From Holothuria scabra (lineage: Eukaryota; Echinodermata; Holothuroidea; Aspidochirotida; Holothuriidae), in NCBI GenBank assembly GCA_037179385.1, contig CM074195.1, positions 6,618,938 through 6,682,937 on the forward strand: a stretch of DNA of 64,000 nt. Direction: 5' to 3'. Position 1 is the stretch's first letter. Each line of letters opens with the position of its first letter. Under the pieces are notes generated by a model. It searched no databases and was not told the DNA's origin. It worked only from the letters and a program-made list of their open reading frames with translations. Of this stretch, positions 10,676 through 22,312 are shown piece after piece. The translations under genes and the position numbers were made by a program.

Positions 10676-10870
10676 CTTTGAAGCAACAGCTGGGTTCTTA
10701 CAATTTTCTTCCCTTTTTTCTCTTCAAAGTGTCTTTCATAAAATGTCAGAACGTAAAAAAAATGCATATTCAAGGTAAATCAGCCATGCAATTATGCCTA
10801 ATTTTACAATGAAGGAAGAAAAGTTTAATTTGCTACATGATTTTCAAGAGCCATTCATGGAAGAGTTACA
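10676..10870. repeat. Dispersed repeat R, copy 1
   Basis: TTTGAAGCAACAGC, TTCTCTTCAAA and CTACATGATTTTCAAGAGCC recur in the same order at 41965-42130. The class is unknown. Confidence 0.5.
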
Positions 10871-10931
10871 ACGGCTCAGCTTATAATCTTTTGGTTCGAT
10901 CTAGCAGTGTCGACAAACTTTTTTCCAGTTG

Positions 10932-11364
10932 TAAAGCCCCGTCCACACTATGCGACGCGACTAACTGCAAGAAGACTGTCTTGTCGTAGTGAGCGACTGA
11001 CGATTAAGTAGTTTTCAGAGCATAGTGTCCACATTATACAACAAGTGGCAGGTCCATGAAGTGATTCAAGCAAAATCCTAACGTTTAATATACTCTTTAA
11101 CTGCGTTTGCGTTGAAGAGACAAGATTGCGTTCTGTCCATTTCGATCAACTTATCTCCACGGGCTTCATTCCAGAAGTCCGTCATTTTTGTCAGTTGCAC
11201 TTTTCAGTCTCAAGCGACCTACCGAACATGTTCGGTCGCATGAAATTGGGATGCGCGTCTGCATGCAACAAGTTGCAAAGCATTCCACACTTTGCAACGC
11301 TTCTGAACAATCTCGTTGCAATGAGTTGCGTCGCATCGAGTCGCACAGTGTGGACGGGGCTTAA
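10932..11364. mobile_element. MITE family E, full copy
   Basis: About 433 bp with inverted ends TAAAGCCCCGTCCACACTAT and CAGTGTGGACGGGGCTTA. Both ends are followed inward by GTCGC/GCGAC-rich sequence. It contains open frames on both strands without a transposase motif. Confidence 0.75.
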
Positions 11365-11369
11365 GGCAC

Positions 11370-11940
11370 TGCATGGATTCATGAAATAGCATAGTTCACT
11401 AATTAAAGCTAGAGTGATTGCTATTTCCCTTTACACAGTTGGAAAGAAGGTGGCAGCATACGACATCGCAGAAAGTCTTCACAAGGAAACATCCTGTAGG
11501 GAGCACACCGCCATTAATTTTTCCATTGACATACACATTATTTTGCCTTCATTAAATGCCCCCCCCCCCCACAGCCTTGTCAAAGTTAACACCCCACTAA
11601 AGCTACCCCTCGCATGAAAGACAAGGAGATGGGCAATCATGACATTAAAAATTCACCATAGCATGAACGTTTAGAATTTTGAGCTACATGGGGGAAAAGT
11701 TTATGGACCCTGCACACGGAAACTACCTCTTTTTCCCACCCAGTCCTGAAATGCTCTTAATTCCCTTCAGTCCATCCCAATTTTGCATCACTTAAAAATG
11801 TCTCCTCTTTCATATCCATGAAAAATAAGCAGCAATTGATTGTTCTAGGTGAGCAGTTTACACTCAAAGAGGACCTAAAATTGGCGGTATACTTTCAAAC
11901 TACTATTCCAGGGAGGGCCGTTCTGCTAATGGTGGTGTGC
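11370..11940. other. Stretch without recognised gene
   Basis: Contains a C10 run near 11560 and nothing that can be supported as coding. Confidence 0.45.
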
Positions 11941-11944
11941 TTCC

Positions 11945-12209
11945 TGTAGAAGAATCCAAACAGCTAGTAGTGAAGGCGGCCCTTAATGGGTCCATTCAGC
12001 CTTAAATCGTCTTGATTTTATTGTCTATGTGGGCTACAATTCTAAGCCCTCGTTTTCAGTAAAATTGAGGGAATCTGTGAGCATCTTAGTGTGCCAACAC
12101 CCATGATAGAGTGAAACAAAGGATTTGAAAGATGAAAGTTGATGGGCTTCAGTCAGCCTATGCCCGACAAAACCAGACCATCACTTGACTATTCGGATTT
12201 GTGTGTAGT
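11945..12209 (-). mobile_element. MITE family A, copy 3
   Basis: Matches the copies at 58 and 4934: AATGGGTCCATTCAGCCTTA near the left end, and TTGATGGGCTTCAGTC with CGGATTTGTGTGTA near the right end. It is the most diverged of the four. Confidence 0.7.
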
Positions 12210-12336
12210 ATTTTTCCTATTTTCTAGTATGTTATGTGTAAATGTCGTTTTTCGACTTTTCCAATACGAGTGATTCAAAATATTTCTTTCAGGATATGTC
12301 GATTATCCTTTTACTTGACGACTTGTTATTGTACTG

Positions 12337-12650
12337 TTTTAAAAGGGGTCAAAGAGGTTAAAGAGGTCAAATTAAGTTTTGTTATGTTAAAGGGGTACCT
12401 ATTCTGAGCATTTCATTGAAATTTGCATTGAAATCCGATGTATGGTTCTCAAGATGTGAGCAGGAAAAGGTGTTACAATTTCAACAAAGAGTGAACTTAA
12501 AGTCAGAACATGTGACATCATATCCTCACATTAAACTTTAGTATTTTGTTTTTCTTTAAACATTTCAACCAATTTTCTCGCCAAGAATTCCATAATATCA
12601 AAATTTGATTGCATGAATGGCATGAGAACTTATCTAGCCTTTGTCAAGGC
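12337..12650 (+). mobile_element. Element family F, copy 1 (partial)
   Basis: The block AAGGGGTACCTATTCTGAGC, then TTTGCATTGAAATCC, GGTTCTCAAGATGTGAG and GACATCATATCCTCACATTA, recurs at 15826 and in inverse at 43379. This copy lacks the right end. Confidence 0.65.
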
Positions 12651-12941
12651 TTTTCGGTCAACAATGATCTTTCTTACTTTATTTACACCGTAACAAAGAA
12701 ATACAAAGATTGGAATTTAAGTAGTGCGACAATGATTCACAAACTATTGCGCAATGGACTAAATTGTTGAGAGCGAATAAACTTCAACATTTTATATCTC
12801 GGATGGGAGTTGGACTAGTACAACTCATTTTATATTCTGTTTAATAGATTGATTTGAATGTTTTGACTTAAGGTACACCTTAAAGTTGTCCTATCGTCAG
12901 TATATGCGTACTTAAATGGTGTTTTGATTTTTTTCAAGCGT

Positions 12942-12960
12942 TTTGTGTGTGTGTGTGTGT
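12942..12960. repeat. (GT)n microsatellite
   Basis: A short uninterrupted GT run in otherwise featureless AT-rich DNA (12660-13140). Confidence 0.8.
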
Positions 12961-13139
12961 TTAAAATCTCAAACTCTGAAAAATCGAGTAGGATAAATCG
13001 TTTGTTCTTGTCGTGGTCCTAAAAAGGGGGCAAAACAATCTGGGGTTTACTCCGTGTCGTTTTGTACAGGTCATTGACCCTTTTATAAAAGATGGAACGT
13101 AAATGAGCCAAAAATTAGCGTTAAGACCTTACTTTCAGA

Positions 13140-13570
13140 CATTTACTTCGGCTGACCACCACAGACTTCCCACACCTTTCTTACACGCACGGTTGTCGCC
13201 ACCGTGCGTGTGAGAAAGGCGTAGCAAGATGGCTGTCTGCTATCGTTTTGTGTGAAAGTTTGGACTTGCTCAAGTAAATCAACCGATTTTGCAAGAAAGT
13301 TGAAATATTTTCAAAGTATTGCAAGGAAAGGTCAAAATCAGTACATGTGTTGCACTGGAATATGATATTGTTTCCCATTCAAGTTTAACTTTTGTTTAAA
13401 ATATAACAGAGTCGTCGTCAAATCAAACGATTTATAGCTTCACGGCGGCCATCTTGGTGAGCCTTTTTTGTTCCAGTCGGTGGCGACAATTCTACGGATA
13501 GCACATACGCGTTACGTGCTCTTTTAGGAAGGGCGTGCTGATCACACTTAGATTGAGGCGTAGGGGAATA
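13140..13570 (+). mobile_element. Repeat family G, copy 1, with strong hairpin
   Basis: Positions 13175-13193 and 13201-13219 form an inverted repeat of 19 bases with one G-T type mismatch. Positions 13380-13525 match the inverse of 58005-58146, including GTCGTCAAATCAAACGATTT. The region 13570-13950 that follows is empty. Confidence 0.6.
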
Positions 13571-13952
13571 TGCCTTCACTAATGCATGCAAATAGGTGAA
13601 GATAACTTATAGAGTACAGACAAACCGGACCTTGAGACAATTCTTATTTACGACATCTAGAGGCCGTTAAAAAACATAAAACAGACAAAAGCTCCCGGGA
13701 CAGCTTGTCCTCTGGTACAATTATCCCAGTCCTTTTCCACATAGTTTGATTACTTTTGCAGGAACGTAAAATCATATTTACTTACAGCCACAAAAAAGAT
13801 TTAAACTATTTAATAAGATGTTTATGAAATAAATAAGGCAAAAAAATTTGTAATGTTGTGATTTTTTTATGAGAGGGGATCTCAATGGCAATACACTAAT
13901 ATTGAAAATCATGTTACCCTCCCCCTACCTTTATGAGTAAATGGATACGTTA

Positions 13953-14376
13953 CATCCGGGTTGTCCAACCTACGGCCCGTGGCAAGGCTGTGCCCGACCC
14001 GTCAGAAATAATAATTGCAAAATTTCACAATAACCCGGATTCATTGATAACAACTTTAAGCTACGCCATCCGCTACGGCATGCGCTCAACCTTTCCAATC
14101 TTTATAAAACTACGTACTAGGCTGCATATAACTACATTGGAGTGTGGTCCACAGCAAGCGGGGTAATGACTCATACGAAAAAACGCTTGTACCGAATATT
14201 CTGCCAAACCCCATCATTTTTACTAAAATTTATCCATCTGTTTGTTCAAAAATAAAAATAAATCCCATGCTCATTTACTGCATTTTGTTGCCTTGAGTTT
14301 CAGAAAGTATAGCATGCGGCTTCTTAATCACATACATTGCATATGGTCCACCACTGCAACAGGTTGGACAACGATG
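13953..14376. mobile_element. hAT-like non-autonomous element
   Basis: The left end CATCCGGGTTGTCCAACCTA and the right end AGGTTGGACAACGATG are inverted. GTTGTCCAACCT with CGGCCCG just inside is typical of a widespread hAT subgroup. No transposase frame is present. Confidence 0.6.
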
Positions 14377-14835
14377 ATATATGCTTTGTGATCATATGTT
14401 GGTTCTGACGATGGGGCATGCATGTTCTGCTTTCAAGAGATTTGCCGGAGACAAAATTAATTGACCTCAAAATATTGAGAAAATATTTTTTTCAGCAGGG
14501 GAAAACTTCATCTCCATGTCTATGGCGCATTGCGATCGGAAGACAATACTTTTCAAAAATTTTTAGAGAAAGTGCATTATGGGAAATACGTGATGTCATC
14601 GCGGCACATTGATTTGTACTTGCAACGGGACGTTCGCCGAAACCGTCAAACTATAAACTGCTTCCCGAAGAAGCTAGACTTCCACTAAAGGACAACACTT
14701 TATAAACGTCACAGTCTTCAGACCATTTTACATCATTTGTCTGTTATGTATGGAATAATCTCTTTCTTACGAGTCTCTATTAAAAAGCCACTAGAATATG
14801 CCTTAAAGTTCAAGAAAACCGCCTATTTATCTATT

Positions 14836-15722
14836 CTTCGTCACACTTCTAGTTTCTATGAAAACATGATAAAACATTTTTAGCGCATCATTGTGTAGTC
14901 TCCATGGCAACATGGTAAAATTAGCTTATCACAAATTTAGGGAAATTTTCTTGAGTGACGTTTGATTTTCGGGTCGATCTAAGCAACATTTAGAAATGTG
15001 CTTAATATCTATGTCTAATATTAGCAAATGATGTCACACACCTAAGGTTTCTTCATTACATTTTAAGTCAACAAGGGATGTGTAAGACATACCCCCTCAT
15101 CAGTTCAGTGCATCTTGGTTTTTTAACTTTTTCCTGGTTGACTTTTGAGTATTTCACGTCTTATCGTTACTAAATTAAACATTAACAGATAGAGCCGGTA
15201 ATCAGTGGGTGTCGAATTGGTGACTCGTTTTAGTCTTCACTTCCAGTTTATATGGAAACACGAACGACAATGTTCATTATTCGGTAGTTTTCGTGACAAT
15301 GCGGTGAAATAAGCTTGATCAAGTTTAGGGGGGTTTTCTTAAGCAAGGCTTGATTTTCGCCGAATGTGAGCGGCACGAAGAAATATCTATTGCTGCGTTC
15401 GTTTAAGCGGCTCGAGCCAGCTCAACCAGTTTCCAAACTGAACAAAATGTGACGTAAAATACGTGGTCATTTTTGCCGGCAGGTTCTGACATTTTAATAA
15501 CGTTAAGGTCACTTTTCCGAAAGATCGAACGTTGGGTGAGCCAATTGAGCTGGCTCGAGCTGCTTAATCGAACGTACCTAATGTCTTATATCTGACAAAT
15601 GACGTCACACACCTAACTTTTCTTCATTGGTACGTTTTAACCTAACTAGGGATTTGCACGAGCTCCACAGAGCCCCCCCGAGTCGTCTTGGGCTATGACA
15701 TCCCACCGTTACTAAATTAAAC
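14836..15722 (+). repeat. Tandem duplication of ~350-bp unit
   Basis: Copy 1 (about 14836-15180) and copy 2 (about 15232-15722) share TTTTCTTGAGTGACG/TTTTCTTAAGCAAGG stretches, CAAATGATGTCACACACCTA and the end GTTACTAAATTAAAC. Copy 2 is longer only because of the insertion at 15391. Confidence 0.7.
15391..15578. mobile_element. MITE inserted in one copy of a tandem duplication
   Basis: About 188 bp with ~30-bp inverted repeats: GTTCGTTTAAGCGGCTCGAG on the left, and the complement of CTCGAGCTGCTTAATCGAAC on the right. The first copy of the duplication (AATATCTATGTCTAATATT near 15010) shows the unoccupied site. Confidence 0.75.
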
Positions 15723-15825
15723 CAATAGTGTACCTGTCGACGGCCGCCGGCAGGGGCAAAGTGTCTCCCCCGACTGGTTCAACCGGGAAAATCAGCATAA
15801 TCCGCCGGGTTGAAAAAGGGAAATA

Positions 15826-16322
15826 TTAAAAGAAGGGTATAAAGCATGTAAAGTTTTGATATGTTAGAGGGGTACTTATTTTACGCATTTTGTTGAAATT
15901 TGCATTGAAATTCGATGTGTGGTTCTCAAGATATGAGAAAGTAAATTTGTGACAATTTCAACAAACAGCGAACTTGAAGCAAGCACAAATGACATCATAT
16001 CCCCACATTGATGGACAGTATTTTTTTTTTCTTTTAACTTTACAGCCTATTTTCTCACCAACAGTCCATATAATCAAAATGTGATTGCACAAGTGGCATG
16101 AGAACTTTTTAAAGTTTGCATTCCCCATGGGGAGGTCCTATTCCTGTTAACATCAAGGTCAACACATCAATCTGAAAAACAAAGAGAAACAAAGCCGCAT
16201 TCCTTGTCAATGTAAGGAAGAGATATAATCTATGCTGCCCTTAATCTCTTTGGTTCTTTTTTCACACGTGAAAGTGGAATTTTTGCTTAAGCTTCCCCTT
16301 TAAGGAAAAAAGAAAGTGAAAG
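15826..16322 (+). mobile_element. Element family F, fullest copy
   Basis: Runs from a TTAAAAGAAGGGTATAAAG end to GCTTCCCCTTTAAGG, which looks like an imperfect inverted repeat of it. Inside is GGTTCTCAAGATATGAG and an ATGACATCATATCC block, both shared with the copies at 12337 and 43379. Confidence 0.68.
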
Positions 16323-16387
16323 AGAAAGAAATTATTTAGTTTAAGAGAGGCTTCCTCAATTTCTTTTTTCGTTACTTGTCGATCGGG

Positions 16388-17050
16388 CTAGCTGTTAAGT
16401 ATTCTTGCCCGAACTGCGTATCTGTTTGTCCTCTTTAATATGCCTTTTGGAGACTTTCCAAGGATACTTGCCCGGAGAGCTATGTGAAATTGAGCAGTGT
16501 ACTTGCCCGAGTAACTTCTGACTTGTGGCAGACTGTGAGCGTGTGATTTGTCGAGGCCTGTTTCAAATAAGAGAGACCTTAGATGTTCTGACCCCATTCT
16601 TAAAACCCGTTGAAGTTTCAGCTGAAATTCAGCAGATTTATAGCATAGAAAATTTCCTGAACAGTTGTTTCTATCAATTGCCATCGTTTTTAACTGTAAC
16701 ATACAGTAACATACCGATAATACCGTATGTGTAGCACGGATATTGTACTCCACAGATTCAGTACAGTAGTTATAGCAGCCAGCTTTTCGAAACGAAAGGT
16801 AGTAAGCTAATTTTCGCAGGACTTGAATTTCGTGCAAGGGCCAGATAAAAATCGGGCAGCCAGTTTTGAGTCCTATAAAATCTGACATGTCCTTTTTAAC
16901 AGCCTCCGAATGCCCTAATCCTTTCAAACATTTGTCTGTACGAACAAAACAACCCATTATAGCCACAGTAAAATTTTCATGCAAAATCAGAACGAGTAAA
17001 AATTTCGACTCATTCTTGCAGCTTATAAAACAGTTATTCCTCAGCCTCAC
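16388..17050 (-). CDS. Orphan 220-codon open reading frame
   Basis: The frame starts at an ATG and is uninterrupted for 220 codons, the longest non-LINE frame in the window. It is basic with scattered cysteines and has stretches such as SDFIGLKTGCPIFIWPL and LAYYLSFRKAGCYNYC. I recognise no domain, signal peptide or transposase motif. It lies between transposon-like sequences (family F just below, a hAT-like internal block just above), so it may be an old transposon frame or a chance opening. No splice or promoter signal was judged convincing. Confidence 0.25.
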   Translation of the reverse strand: MRLRNNCFISCKNESKFLLVLILHENFTVAIMGCFVRTDKCLKGLGHSEAVKKDMSDFIGLKTGCPIFIWPLHEIQVLRKLAYYLSFRKAGCYNYCTESVEYNIRATHTVLSVCYCMLQLKTMAIDRNNCSGNFLCYKSAEFQLKLQRVLRMGSEHLRSLLFETGLDKSHAHSLPQVRSYSGKYTAQFHIALRASILGKSPKGILKRTNRYAVRARILNS

Positions 17051-17344
17051 TTCATAGTCTTCGTCAAAACTTTACCCGAAATATGATGGTAGAAGATTCG
17101 TGAGAAACTTGCAACAATGTTCTGAGATGATTTTTATTGCCGTATTATACGGGAAGGTGGGAGTGTACAGGTGTAGGACTATAAAAATGCTAAAACTTTT
17201 GCCCGACAGAATGTTAGTCGGTACACTTTATGTGGTAATTTTGCGATCATTTTGAAGGCTAATTTGCTCATTTTTATTTATATAAAAGCACTTAATTGCA
17301 AACGAAAACTCAAAGTAGCGACTGCTTCAGATTCTATTCACAAG

Positions 17345-17512
17345 CTTGGGAATGCCATTTCCGGTCGTCTGAGGGGTCGCAATTTTCAAAGTTTCTGTAT
17401 GCTCCGCGCAAACCGACGATGGAGCTCCGCTTGGATAGTATTACGGGACAAAAAGCTCATGTTGACTCCAAACTGAAAAGCTCCTGTACGCCTATGGTCG
17501 AGCTCACGTAGC
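17345..17512 (+). mobile_element. Internal fragment of a hAT-like MITE
   Basis: GGGAATGCCATTTCCGG, a TATGCTCCGCGC block and the end GTACGCCTATGGTC match sequence at 62.2-62.54 kb and the end of the element at 33690. One terminus is missing. Confidence 0.5.
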
Positions 17513-17514
17513 TT

Positions 17515-18800
17515 TAAATTTCTTAAAAATAAAAAAAAAAAAAAATCGATAGCCTTGGCCTCTGAATAACATGTACAGTTTTTGCGAACGGAGGGGGAAG
17601 GGAATTTTCTACCAGGTAAATATGCCCCCCCCCCCCCGACAAGTGACCCCAGATAGGACCCTGAACCAAACATAGGGGCCGTCACGGTAATAATGAGTGA
17701 CGAACAGGAAAGGGTTCGGAAGGAGGCAAACTCTTTCCCGATAAGTGGGACAAAGGGCAAAACACTTGAAATGGTGCAGTTTGGTGAAATTTAAACCTTA
17801 AGTTTTCGTCTATGGAGACATTGTAGTTAGGCCGTTTGTAAGTTAGGTAAGATTTAACGACACACCAACACGAATGTGTCATGTAGTGTCATAGTCTTCG
17901 AATACTGTCCAAGTCCTCCCGTTTAGTCGTCTCTTACGCGGGGAATGCCATGGGCATATTCTACAACCCCCTGCCCACAGGAGACATAGTACCACACAGA
18001 GTTGATTCTCTATGGTAAACGTTTTAGTCTATGGGAATTGGGACGTCCAGCTCGTGTCCCACCAGAAACTGCGATCTTTTGATCTTCCTTGGTGGAGATA
18101 CATGTGGTAGCCGACATGATGGGTGGTGTCGGAAACAGGAGTCAATGGACCCCTGTCAGCAAAGGGCCCCATCAGGGTACTTTCCAAAAATTTTCTTCAA
18201 TAAATGACCCAACTTTTCCTTATAAGTCCCAATCGGTCAGATCTTCTTCCAAACCCCCTTTTTCAAAACTTCAGTGAAACTTTCAATTTTTTTCCTTACA
18301 AAATTTCAAAACTTTTGAGCAAACTCGTGCAGATTTGCCATTTTTTGCCTTTTTGGCAACTCCATGTCTTTGTGCGGGCTTTACTTATTTGCCCCCCCCC
18401 CCCTCCAGCAAATGTTGGTACCACCCCTGAGAGCTGATAGAGGATGTTTTGATCAAAGATCAGTGAATTGTATCTACAAGGATTAGGTGAAAAGAGAACA
18501 AAGAACACTGCAAGAGGTCAGGGTTGTGTCAGGGGGGAGGGGAACAGGGAGTGGCAGCCTTATATTCACAAGAAATTGAGAAGAGAGAAGGAAAAGAAGG
18601 GAAACAAAAAGAAGGCGCAATGGCACTCATTTCATACTTTGCCTGCCCCATCAACCCTCCATCAAAATACTCTGGTATTGCCCCTGCGAGAGGCATGGCC
18701 TAGTGTAGGGCAGACTGGGGTCTTCACGATGCAAGAATGCAAGATTCTATCTAACATGTTTCAAAAACTAAAACCAAGACAGATGACATGTTAAACCAAT
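17515..18800. other. Stretch without recognised gene; poly-C tracts
   Basis: Two long C runs (about 17622 and 18391) and an A-run occur here. Short frames across it cover homopolymers and have no family resemblance. Confidence 0.5.
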
Positions 18801-19734
18801 TACTGGTGTGTATCCAGTTTTACAGTGCACCATCAAAAAAATAATTAAAAAGTCTAGACTTGGTGCATGGGCATGAAATAAACTTTAACAAATGGTCACA
18901 ACCGATCATCAGATGGCTCATGGTTCAAACGGTGACCTGTGGTCTGACATGCACATTGAGATACTGTTCAAAATCTGTTTGGGCAAATTTTTGAGACAGC
19001 AAAGAAAAGGATCCAGTTCCCACACAGCCGTAGGGTATAAAACATAATGACAAAACTGTATATAGCAGCTTTAATGTATTTTTCAACTAGTTGTACAAAA
19101 AAACAAAATTTGGATACATTGTCTTAGCTTAATTGTTCAAGATTTGATAACAAAAGCACAAATTTATATTAAAAAGAAGAAAGCCCTAGGACTAAAGCTA
19201 TTGCAAGAAAGAGAAAAATATGAAAAACAAAATGTGACCAATTGAGAGTGTAATTGACAATACGATACCAACTCATCCAAATAGTAATTCAAACAGAGTA
19301 ACTGTAGTCACATAAAGCAGTTATCATACTAGTCTTCAACACTTATTTGAGTCATTCTCTGAATTTACAACACGATTCAAAAAAAAAAAAAATACAACGA
19401 ATCAAAACTAAAGAGAGACCCAGGAGGAAACTATGAAAAGCTCTACAGAGCTTGAAAAAGCTTCTGCATTTGACATGATAAACAAAATGGGTTTTTTTTT
19501 GCTATATTTTAGCACTTAATAATAAATGTACACAGAACATTCATACAGTGAGTAAGTTCCAAGTATACATAAATTCATATTCAAAGAGACGATGCGTATC
19601 TAAAGGTACAATGCATAAGAACAATACATTACAGTACTTTTTTAGTAACAAAATATAGATTTTGTGGAGCAGGACTTCTAGTCAGTCAGATAGTTTAAAC
19701 AGCTCTAGTTTTACAGCTCATTTTCTAACCAAAA

Positions 19735-19805
19735 GGTTTATGTGGGGCAAGCCATGGCTTTTTCCCATTTTTGGCTCACTGGCTAATTGTCTTCCCTACT
19801 ATATA
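19735..19805 (-). mobile_element. SINE family C, short fragment
   Basis: GCCATGGCTTTTTCCC and TTGGCTCACTGGCTAATTGT are the inverse of the body of the SINE at 6440. Confidence 0.45.
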
Positions 19806-22069
19806 AACTACTTTTACTGAGCACTGCACACAATGCAATTAGGTTCCAATTAAAATTCTTGGGTATGCCCGCAGTCAGTCACTGCTTTCTATACAGAACA
19901 AAACAAAATGGATACAACATACTAATGTAAACTCAAAATGCCTTAATCTACACTTTTACCATTAATTATGCAGCCATGATTGACAATCCCAGACAGGGGG
20001 ACAAAGCAATTCACCCCCCCCCCAATAATGAGAACAAATCGCCACCCTTGAATACTACCACAGTATTCCATTGCCTCATTCCCTCACCAAACTGTGACTT
20101 CTTCCACCCTATTCATTTACAAATAGATCGCATTTTGATTGACAATTCAAGGCACTTCCAACTTCTTTTTTTTTTTTGGTACTTAGGGTATTTTTATACA
20201 AAGTTACAAAAGGTTTACAACATAAACGTGACCTGCTAAATCTCTAAAACAGGATGGAATACAGGCCTCTCACTATACGTTTTTCAGTTTTCCAAAAGCC
20301 TTCCATTATTCATGCTAATCCCTGTCCAAATGCCTGTTTTACCAGGTATGTGGTTAACAGCCTCCTAAAGCAACTGTCTTCCCAATGCAATGCAGGACCA
20401 TGGTCTGAAGAAAGGGGTTGGAGAAGGAAACTTTCTCCCTCCTGAAGATTTCAAAGTTGAAAATACACCATGTGCTAGGTGATAGTTGCATCTGCTACGT
20501 GAGTAGTGTTCAAACTCCCCCCACCCCCTCCCCCCAGGTCTTGTCCATGCCACGTCTTTGCATGCATTGTGCTTCATTTTGGTTGAATCTAGACACTTAT
20601 TTTGGAAATAAACATATTTTAACATAAATAATGAAGGCAAGTTTTTGGCCTATTTACAATCGTAAAAATTCATTAATTAATCTTTGCCTACCGGAAGACA
20701 ATGAATCTTGATAGAATATATCTGTCAACCTTCATTATCAAAGACAAATGACAGAGTTTCACAAGCGAGCTATCGATCAGATGACACAGATACATACAAG
20801 TCAACAATGGTTCTATAGGACAAAAATCAGCTGCATGTGGGGCAGTCACAGTAAGGCTGTTTCAAACTTTCAGCAAGGGGAAAACTGGGTGCAATATTTC
20901 AGTTCTTCTAAAGGGATTATAAAAGTCAGGTACACCAGACTAAAGGCTCAAACAATTTCAATGGTTGTCCACTTTTCCAGGACAACTTAAATTCCATTAC
21001 GACCACAAACATTCTATAAGTACTGTAGAACCAAAAGTTAAAAGTCAGTGGTCTGATGAGAAACTATTTTTGTCTCTGACAAAATTTAAAAGCAAGCTTT
21101 TATCTGATTCAAGGCTGCAGATTGCTTACTGATTGACTCTTCCAACTTTTATCATTACATTTTAGATTTCAGTATTAAAAAGGATTTGTTTCTCAAACAT
21201 GAATTATTTTTATTCAGCATTGAAGACAAATAGAACATGCTTTGTGTGACCACATTCTATTAAGTATTGGTTAATCAAATACACTTCTTTTTAGTTGTGC
21301 AAAAATATGAAGAAAATGTTTTTAACAACTAAATTTCCTTAGAGACAAGTACAGTGAAACGTCATTCAACTATAAAATTTTCTTCAAAAAGGTGCATCTT
21401 TTTCAAACAGCTTAAAGGCTTAAACCTGTTACCCCAAATGGTTCCAATTCTGCTAACCTACTTAGTTAAGCCCCTCCCACAATTGTCTGAAACTCATCCT
21501 CATCCAGACACACTTTCAGTTTATTGCTTCAGGGTGAGTATACAAGACCACAATGTGTAAACAAAACACTTTCAGTACATTGCATGCTCTGTAATGTGAG
21601 CAAAAGTGCTCTGCACTTTTTGAGCTTGCTGTCAATCAAAGAACTGCCCCAATTGAGAATTTCTGTAGACTACTTCAAAAATTGTAGTTTGGGGAGAGAG
21701 TTGAAAGCCTTTAATTTTACATGTCATTTTCTACTTTTCTAATGAGCATTGCGTATCATATTACAGCACATGAATATTGCATTTCAAAATCATCAATAAC
21801 AATAAGCTACTTTGCCAAGATACATAAATTATTAAGTAACACAAATAATGTTGCCAAATGATCAAATTAACATCTCAATTTTAAAACAAAGCAATACTCT
21901 ACTTCATCTAATATAACTGTATTATATACACAACATTACACTATATAGAACTCAAAAACAAAGTGCAGTGGAAGTATTTTTTTCACTTCCAAGTTTTTTT
22001 TTTTGTTGATCAAGTAGGCTCTAATTTTTGGCCTGTAATGCCATTTCTTCTCTACCATGGCCATTACGT

Positions 22070-22312
22070 GAAAAAGTCCTTACTGTTATCCACTCCCACT
22101 AAACAGTCCAAAATCTGACCTTTGGGTGGGTAAGTTGGGTTTCTGCTTGATATTCTCACCTACAGTCTATAGCTACTCCATTCTGAAAATCAATGGAACT
22201 TTGATAAAACTCAGTAGGTCTTGGGGTGCAAATATCAAGAAAAAACCTCACTTACTGCCCAAAGGTCAGTTTTAAGCTGCTTAGTGGTCAGCAATTTGAG
22301 TAAGGGCTAGAA
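22070..22312. mobile_element. MITE family H, copy 1
   Basis: The left part (CCCACTAAACAGTCCAAAAT, CTGACCTTTGGG) is mirrored at the right end (GCCCAAAGGTCAGTTTTAAG). A second copy at 58636 has the same inverted layout. Confidence 0.55.
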
